DNA from: Stenopsyche tienmushanensis | Lineage: Eukaryota; Arthropoda; Insecta; Trichoptera; Stenopsychidae | Assembly: GCA_008973525.1 (NCBI GenBank) | Contig: WACJ01000109.1 | Span: 62,001 to 126,000, forward strand | DNA length: 64,000 bases | Reading direction: 5' to 3' | Part shown: one piece after another, positions 57,700 to 64,000 of the stretch | Position numbering within the stretch: the stretch's first letter is position 1 | How the letters are laid out: each line of letters starts with the position of its first letter | The notes under the pieces: model-generated | Databases searched by the model: none | What the model saw: only the letters and a program-made list of their open reading frames with translations | Told to the model about the DNA's origin: nothing | Program-made: the position numbers and the translations under genes

Positions 57700-58700
57700 G
57701 GTTGAACCCCTGGGGTGATGTGGAGTAGAGGTATGTGAAAGCAGCCTCTTCGGTTTGCTCATCAAACGCTGCTGGGGTAGCCCAGCTAACATGAGTTGGG
57801 TAAGCAGCTCACCCAACTCTACCCGTAAAGGGGTATCATGGGACACTCTAATGACCCGAGCTGTTTATGGGGGGGGGGGGGTGTCTTCTAGGACCCTATC
57901 GAGAAGACCCCAAAATTTTGGCAGAAAGCCTTTAACGCGCCCTGAAAATTAGAGGGTATGGCCACAAGTTTTCCGTGTCCAACCGGTCCAAATTCTGGAT
58001 CACTGATACGACGAAATAGCGCCTCGCGATCGGATGCCATGCCCGGACATGTCCACAAAACATGGTCTGCGACCATGAACGGATCTCTGTGTGTCCCGTG
58101 ACTGGGAGAACTGGGACGTTCAGTAATCCGGAACAGCCCAGTGACACCGCATACCGTACCTAATATTTTGAAAGAACAGGAAGATGTGGCGGCCAGAAGT
58201 AGACTTTCCTCACCTCTCCTGCCAGTTAGCTATTCCGACCTCTCTCGCGCGTCGACGGAGGTCCCCTGTGAGAGGGTGTGTGGAACTGCTGATTACAGAA
58301 GTTGGTGGAGTCTGTGTCAATGGCATCACCATTATCCTCAACAGCCTAATGCACATATGGGAGAACGGATTTAGGCTGCTCGAACGGCGTCTAGGTACCA
58401 GATACTACAAATTACCGAATCGATACGAGAACCATAGGGAAGGGGTAGCTTCTGCAGTCCTTCATCTGCTGCACCCCCCTTGGAAGGTGGTGGCAATGAA
58501 CCCGCGTTAGTAGTTCCTTTAAACTTAGCATAATCTCTATCCTTCCTCCTCAAACGCACCTCCGGGTGCACGTCGTCTGCGGCTGGCTTTCTTATGGAAG
58601 CCTTGCCTCGTCTGGAGGGCGCGAAGCAAAAGGAGCGGGTACCTAGACACTTTGCGTGAAGCGCTCTTTGTGTGGCTAGTCTGGGGAAACCCGGAACAGG
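57700..58700 (-). mobile_element. R1-like LINE tail interrupted by family X
   Basis: The outer part (58700 to about 58260, complement GACTAGCCACACAAAGAGCG, CAGATGAAGGACTGCAGAAG, GACACAGACTCCACCAAC) and the inner part (57860 to 57700, complement CCCAACTCATGTTAGCTGGG) are successive blocks of one tail. Between them sits the LINE C-terminal fragment of family X (about 57870-58250). The arrangement indicates a nested insertion or a mosaic. Confidence 0.68.
57888..58145 (-). pseudogene. Family X: LINE protein C-terminus, copy 5 (best preserved)
   Basis: The minus-strand frame is open for more than 80 codons: VTGLFRITERPSSPSHGTHR, DPFMVADHVLWTCPGMASDR, EALFRRISDPEFGPVGHGKL and VAIPSNFQGALKAFCQNFGV, then TAG at about 57890. 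The ADHVLWTCP motif follows the general pattern (D/E-HVL-x-CP) of the C-terminus of several non-LTR retrotransposon clades. A G-run (plus strand) lies just beyond the stop. This copy lets the more decayed copies 1-3 be recognised. Confidence 0.75.
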
Positions 58701-58847
58701 TCACTCAGCAGCGCTAGTAAATGGGTCGTATATACACTTCTGCTGTGGTTGTTTTATTTGGTTTGAAAAACTCAAAGTTTATGATTGCTTGGTTATCCCA
58801 CAAATATTCAAAATATCCTTCATTGTGGCTAAGCCGGGCTTTTATAA

Positions 58848-59043
58848 CAGGGCTTTGAACCTTTATTTTTTTCATTTCGGATTCGGTTACGTTCCTAACA
58901 TTTATATAAAAAAATGGTTTCGTTCTGGTTCGAAACTCTTTTTAGGGACAGTCATTACGTTCAGTTCCAGACGTTTATATCGGTTCAGTTCCGGCAAAAA
59001 TAACAGTTTTACCGATTCGTTTCAATTCCGGTTCAAAGCCCCG
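58848..59043. mobile_element. Short hAT-like MITE, copy 3
   Basis: Ends are CAGGGCTTTGAACC and GGTTCAAAGCCCCG, inverted repeats of 13 of 14 positions. CGGTTCAGTTCCGG-type words recur inside. An 8-bp duplication is not clear. Confidence 0.65.
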
Positions 59044-59689
59044 ATTTAAATCCGTCCATCTTCAAATGGACCATAAGCTGATGATCATCTTTCACTGTGA
59101 TCCTTGAACGTATGTATTACACGCGCTATTCACCGTTTGTTGCTCGACTTTTCTATCTAAAACTCATTAGTCCAATACATCGATTCGATTTATTTCCATA
59201 AAGTGAATTTGTAGATTGTTGCTCCAATTTAGTTAAAAGAGGGTCCGCATAGCGAGGTATTGGTATAATTTGAATTATCAAACTGTATATAGTCGAACAA
59301 ATGTATTTATTCAATCGTTCATGGACCATTAAAATTTGACACACTTTCGCCGTCAGAATGATACTGTTTTTATTAGAAATGCATACATTTAATCAAATCT
59401 TATTTGGAATCGGATCTGAGGCTAGAAATACGCAGTTTCTGTTCAGCAAAATGTCGTGACTTTGTTGTTGAATTCACGGGTCAACTTTTCTTATCCACTC
59501 GAATCTTGACGAGGAAATCCCATCTCAGCTTTGTTTAGTGTAATGCGATACAAGATTTATTGAAAATAATAGCCATTTTTTAATTTGATGAGTAAATCAC
59601 CTTTGACTTGGGTAAGTCATTAAAGCGTGTGTTTATGCCTCGTGACCCACTTCGTCTTTGAACAACAATGAAATAAAATTGTTGATTAA
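59044..59689. other. Unassigned stretch
   Basis: AT-rich and no gene recognised. Confidence 0.35.
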
Positions 59690-60212
59690 TTGACTTTAAG
59701 GATGTGTAAACCCCGATGTTTATTCGTGGTTGAACAATGCAAATTGAAGACGACGTGCCATTTCGACCAGCTCGACAAGTCAAAATGGTCAACGTTTTCG
59801 GATGCACTAAACAAGTCCGACGTCATGAAGGCTCGTCAGTCCGCCCACCCGAGTGCATATGGAGTCATTCATCCACAATGACTCAATTCTTTGGAGTCGT
59901 TTGGCAATGGAAAGGTCGTTCTTGGAGGAGGCTGTCGTCGCAGACAGAGAAGGGTATTTGGAATGTCGTGCTACTTCGGAGCTGGTGAGGCGCCTCAGGC
60001 CAGGGGCTCCTCTCGTGTCTTCACCTCTCGTAAAATGCTGTCGGCATAGCATGCGAGTTGAGATGTTCCAAAGAAGCTGCTTCCTCAACATCTTCCATTT
60101 TTTGTGCCTCGAAAGCTTTTCTTTATTGAGTGCTAAGAGCGTTTTGATTCCTCGAGACGAATCGATTTTAAATCTAAGAATCGATGCTTGTACAGTAACC
60201 ATCATACTTTAG
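59690..60212. other. Region of coding-like composition, strand unresolved
   Basis: Composition is balanced and several frames are open. The plus frame to 59881 reads CHFDQLDKSKWSTFSDALNK and SDVMKARQSAHPSAYGVIHP. A second plus frame from 59853 reads WSRLAMERSFLEEAVVADRE and GYLECRATSEL up to a donor-like GTGAGG at about 59987. On the minus strand a 132-codon frame spans 59807-60205. At least one coding sequence, perhaps with a frameshift, is plausible. No family is recognised. Confidence 0.3.
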
Positions 60213-60705
60213 TGACCGATATCTAGAAACCCATATTGATTGCGAATTTAATACTGCGGAGGAATTTGTACAAAGAAATTCCTCAGTGTATATTCTTGGA
60301 AAATCCATTATGATCAAGGTGATAATTAACGCCATTGAAGACAGGTATTTCGCAAATTCTTATTGGAATTATAGTAAAATTACTAGCAAGCTGTTAATTG
60401 ATTAAATAATATAGACGGTATTTTTGATCGAAACATAGAATAAATAGAACAATTCTTGTGTGTCGTTCTTAATTATTGAATCTGTGAATTAATACATGCA
60501 ATCAGTATCCAACTTCTATCAAAAAACTATATTTTATAAGCATTCTCACGGAGACACTGTCATTAAAAACCACTTTATATTGGTGTGCATCAAAATACGC
60601 TAATATTATATAACGTGGAAAGATTGGGGCTACCGAGAAAATCTTTTAATTTTCCGATTTTAATGTGAAGAAAAATAAATTTGCATAAAAATTGACTAAA
60701 CTCAG
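60213..60705. other. AT-rich stretch
   Basis: No gene. It ends in an acceptor-like sequence (TTGACTAAACTCAG) at 60692-60705, so part may be intron. Confidence 0.33.
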
Positions 60706-60948
60706 CTAACTACGGCCACGCGTATACGTGCCTCCGAGCGGATGACGATTCTTGAAGAATCGAAACATGCTGCAGTGGATGCAATGGCGGAAACGACATT
60801 CCTTATAGCAAATGGAAATTGTTCCAGATGTAAAGTTTTGAGAAGCACCCAAAAGATTGTGAAGAGGTCGGATATGAGTATAAAAGAAGAGCGGAGAGCT
60901 AGCTTAGTCAATTCGAGCAGGGAATTCGAGTTGTTCAGTTGTAATTAA
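60706..60948 (+). CDS. Candidate terminal exon, unknown protein
   Basis: After the acceptor ACTAAACTCAG a frame of 80 codons reads LTTATRIRASERMTILEESK, HAAVDAMAETTFLIANGNCS, RCKVLRSTQKIVKRSDMSIK and EERRASLVNSSREFELFSCN, then TAA. The ATG at 60742 could instead be a start. The hydrophilic, Lys/Glu/Ser-rich product and codon choice are coding-like. The minus strand is also open but would give an unlikely hydrophobic product. It lies about 500 bases after the coding-like region at 59690-60212 and could belong to the same gene. Confidence 0.36.
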   Translation, partial: LTTATRIRASERMTILEESKHAAVDAMAETTFLIANGNCSRCKVLRSTQKIVKRSDMSIKEERRASLVNSSREFELFSCN

Positions 60949-61117
60949 GTTCAAGTTGTGGTTCATTATGAAGTCTCTCAGAAGAGCCGTCTACGCCTCG
61001 TTGCCGCAGCTGATCCGAAGTGGAATATAAACGCAGTTTTAAAGATCTGGTTTTTGAAATTCAACCCCTATTGAAGTCGCGGCAGCCATGGCTCTGGGGA
61101 ATCTCACCCTGAAGATA

Positions 61118-61293
61118 CGATCTATAAAATTGTACAATGTACGCAAGATACTTTCTCCGTCTCTGTTTATCTCCAAACTCAACGTGCAAGACACTCTCCC
61201 TCTCTGTCTGTCTCCGAGCTCAACGTGTAAGGATGCTCTTTATGAGTCACTGGAATTCGGACACAACTCTTGTGTCTTACCTCTTTAAGGGGT
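61118..61293 (-). repeat. Repeat family Y, copy G (left half)
   Basis: The complement runs AACCCCTTAAAGAGGTAAGA, CACAAGAGTTGTGTC, GAATTCCAGTGACTCA, and both subunits ending CAGAGAGGGAGAGTGTCTTG and CAGAGACGGAGAAAGTATCT. It stops after CGTACATTGTACAATTTT. The right half is absent. Confidence 0.8.
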
Positions 61294-62834
61294 TCAAAAA
61301 AAAATTAAGATAAAAAAATCATAAAAATCACAGTAAACAAATATAATATGATTTTTACCTCAATGCCATATTTTAATAGGCATAGTATCACTTCGTTGGT
61401 ATCTTGGCGGTTGCCATTTTAGTTGAGATAAGTTGGCAATTTTGTGACAGCAACTATTATATATATACAATATAACCAAAGATTGACTCATCGATGACAA
61501 TCTTCCAATTGCGAAGAAAATGCTCTCTAAATTTCATATTTATACATTGGAGATAGCCATCGACGTTTTGAATTCTGTCTCTCATGTTTGATTTGGCACA
61601 ACAGCACTTGTTGCCGAAAGTCTTTTAGTGCTGATATCGCTGATATCACTCTCTTTTTTTAAGACTCATCGTCGATATACCGACGCAAAATACGTGTTCA
61701 TAATTAAAAGATTATTCGATAGATATTTGAAAGATTTGATATTATTATAAATATGATCTAAATTGATTTTTTTTAAATATATAAAATATAAATGCGTTCT
61801 AAAATTTGCGTCACGTACGTAATGACATTAGACCGCAAAGGCGATTTCGATCGTTTTAGTTATGAAATTGTATTTTTATCTTGATTTGTTAATTTTTTAA
61901 AATCTGAATATCATATATTTAAGCGTTTGACAGAGCTTAAAAAATAATAAAAGCATTTTGGTATGCATTTTGGCGATAAAAAATCGATTTATTTCAGCTC
62001 AAATGCAATCAATTTTTTAGCATAAATCCTATTAATATTTAAAAGTATAATATTCAAGTGAATGGAATCATGTTTTAATATCTCATATTAATAAACTCAA
62101 ACAACGAGCGGTAGTTGAATTCAAAGGAGGATCTGCATATGTTGCGAAACGATTCGCCGTGTTAAATTTGCCAGACCATGTAATTAGGATATTTGACAAC
62201 TAATGGACGTAAAAAATGTTGCTGAAGAGTCAATGAACGGACCAAATGAGTTCTGGAGCAACAGAAGCAAGTTATTCGAATAATGGTCTTCATGGGACTT
62301 TAAATATTATTTTAACTACCGTTAGCTTCATCAGTATTTGTGGAATATAATGGATGAGCTTCCAGTGTATGGATCAGAGATTGGTAAACTTTTTTAACTT
62401 GCGGGCCTAATTATACTATTTATATTTAAACATTGGGATGGTCGCGCTAACGCACGGGTCCGTTCTTTTTTCGAATACGCCGGACAGATGGATGAAGGTA
62501 GACGGGCGTCGGACAAAAAGACTCTTCTCTAGGTAACTTTTTATTCAGCACGAGAGAGAGGGATTTGGCTGTGAGAAGGACGTCCTTCCGCAACCAAGGT
62601 CAAACAACCACTCTTCCGACTCCCGCCTCTTACGCATCACCACTCAACCGGCAACGGAGGGCGCACAGGAAACGATCCATTGGTAATTGAAGGTGCAATG
62701 TCTTGTTGGCGGAAGATGGCGCTGTTAAAATAGCATATTGCACCTAAAGAAAGACGGAAGATGTCGCTATTAATCTGGCGTATTAAATCTACTCAGACTA
62801 ACAATGCTTTTTTATGGGGATGGTAAATCGCCCA
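61294..62834. other. Stretch without recognised gene; possible TTAA end and short tandem repeat
   Basis: Near 61660 TTAAGACTCATCGTCGATAT resembles the CGATATATCGTCG-type piggyBac ends. The segment at 62440-62790 is GC-richer and contains a 45-bp imperfect tandem repeat (CGGAAGATGGCGCT at 62710, CGGAAGATGTCGCT at 62755). No gene is recognised. Confidence 0.35.
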
Positions 62835-63031
62835 CGCTGCACACTCTTTGTACTCCAGAAAGCCCTTTTTAGTAAAATCAACAAAATCATCCAGAGTTAT
62901 TTTTCACCATCTCCTAAGGAAAACTACTCAATCAAAATGCCCTTCGACATGTTCATCCAGGTGACCCGCTGAAGAGGCCCTAGTCCTGCAGTGGACTGTT
63001 TGTGGTTGCACTATGATGATGATGATGATCG
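62835..63031 (+). mobile_element. RTE-like LINE 3' tail, copy 2
   Basis: CTTTGTACTCCAGAAAGCCC, TTTTTCACCATCTCCTAAGG, GCTGAAGAGGCCCTAGTCCT and GCAGTGGACTGTTTGTGG are followed by an ATG repeat run at 63013-63028. It matches 56190-56545 with gaps. Confidence 0.72.
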
Positions 63032-63037
63032 TAATCA

Positions 63038-63120
63038 ACCGTTTAAGTGCAAACCAGCGTTTTATCTTTGGGAGACATTTTCACCAAAAGTGCGGCGCAG
63101 CGATATATAGACGTTGAACA
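63038..63120 (+). mobile_element. piggyBac-like terminal segment (GATATATAGACG family)
   Basis: CCGTTTAAGTGCAAACCAGC is followed by CACCAAAAGTGCGGCGCAGC and GATATATAGACGTTGAACA. It is close to 38982-39091. It starts within 10 bases of the ATG-repeat tail, so the RTE-like element lies at or next to its edge. Confidence 0.55.
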
Positions 63121-64000
63121 TTTTGCGTTGCGTTTGTATACATTTTATTTTGTGTGTGAAAGTTTTTAATACGATCATTTCCATAAAAGTAAATTAAGTA
63201 CGGTGTATATATTTCATAATTATTTTGCATGTTAAAAAATCACCATTTGACCATTCATCAATTTTGTTTTTTGCTTGGATCGAGTACCATATTTGGCCAA
63301 TACCTGATAGATAAATGAATAGTTGGAAGTATTTATTTGAAATAATTCAGTGTCAAATATATTTAGACCATTGAATAATGCTTTTGGTAATTAATGTAGA
63401 GAAATGTATACAATCACCATAATGAATGGTAAACATAATGGATGTTAATTCTAATATATTTGCCTCGAGTAAAAATCGAATTCTTTTATATCGTTTCAAG
63501 AAAATATAAATCTTAAAAACTATTGTAATGGTTGCAGTTTTGACATGGGAAATGTGTTATTGTATTTCGAAGGTCCTTGATCTAAAATAGATTGCCAATA
63601 GTAAGCGATTCGTCATTGTCTAATTCCACCAAAATAAACCAAAAATGTGAAAGGAACAAATGTTGCTATGAATGCATTTGACAATGGTAGGGATCATCAT
63701 AGGTTATAAGAATTATGATGGAAAGTCTGGAATTACGAGCCCGTGATGGCACATAGTTAATGCTGCAATTAAACGATGAAATTTTATTCTTTAGGCTCGT
63801 TACGAGCTAAACGAGAGAACTTCCGCTTTCTAAATGTTTGCTTCTTGGGCATCTCCAGCTTCACACCCACGGCACAAATTCGCCGCGAAGCAATTAGCAA
63901 ATTCGCCAAGGTATGCGTTTAATTGACTGCTCAGCCTGATGATGATCAAATCCGGAATTACAGTATTGGAGCGCATATATGGCGATGGAAACAATGGCAG
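63121..64000. other. Stretch without recognised gene
   Basis: AT-rich to about 63800, then more balanced (CATCTCCAGCTTCACACCCA). A gene could begin near the right edge, but too little is visible. Confidence 0.35.

Noticed and set aside
58672..59049. 125-codon plus frame rich in Phe and Tyr
   Set aside because: It overlaps the end of the R1-like tail and the hAT-like MITE at 58848-59043. The frame is a by-product of their sequence.
1..64000. tRNA, rRNA and CRISPR arrays
   Set aside because: I looked for T-loop strings such as GGTTCGAATCC with plausible stems and for regularly spaced identical short repeats. None met the requirements.

Overview
The window is eukaryotic nuclear DNA, most likely from an insect or another arthropod. 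It is AT-rich, has no operons or Shine-Dalgarno-spaced genes, carries GT-AG splice signals around short coding islands, and is full of transposable-element relics of the kinds usual in arthropods: piggyBac, Tigger/pogo, mariner, hAT, R1-like and RTE-like retrotransposons. I cannot name the species. No complete host protein gene is visible.

The DNA transposon layer is the best supported. A decayed piggyBac transposase lies at 3695-5117. A non-autonomous piggyBac-like element at 35067-36157 has intact TTAA duplications and 15-bp perfect inverted repeats, and carries a nested Tigger-type MITE. A Tigger transposase relic at 12726-13426 shares ends with two TA-flanked MITEs (35350-35842, 51971-52482), and a second MITE family sits at 24198-24688 and 44210-44752. 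A hAT element at 52619-53394 has a perfect 8-bp duplication and a BED-type zinc-finger remnant. Two mariner transposase fragments (26131-26270, 42635-42960) and a hAT dimerisation-domain fragment (33181-33450) complete this set.

The retroelement and unclassified layer includes R1-like reverse-transcriptase scraps and a much repeated 3' tail (29.3, 41.5, 45.9-47.0, 48.9-50.2 and 57.7-58.7 kb), a LINE C-terminal fragment family (family X, five copies), RTE-like tails ending in ATG repeats (56.0-56.5 and 62.8-63.0 kb), and an unclassified family (family Y, seven copies) that often begins at TTAA with CCCCTTAAA. The most striking structure is at 54143-56545. A 398-bp unit occurs twice without visible difference and a third time in part, then runs into a GC-rich leader with plausible splice sites and, further on, an RTE-like tail.

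Host coding sequence appears only as possible isolated exons. The best is 2731-2857 on the minus strand, whose translation looks like the end of a signal peptide and the start of a mature secreted protein. Weaker candidates lie at 16405-16479, 19740-19850, 28441-28779, 51484-51543, 59690-60212 and 60706-60948, and a GC-rich island covers about 39960-41300. The remaining stretches are AT-rich intron-like or intergenic DNA in which I recognise nothing.
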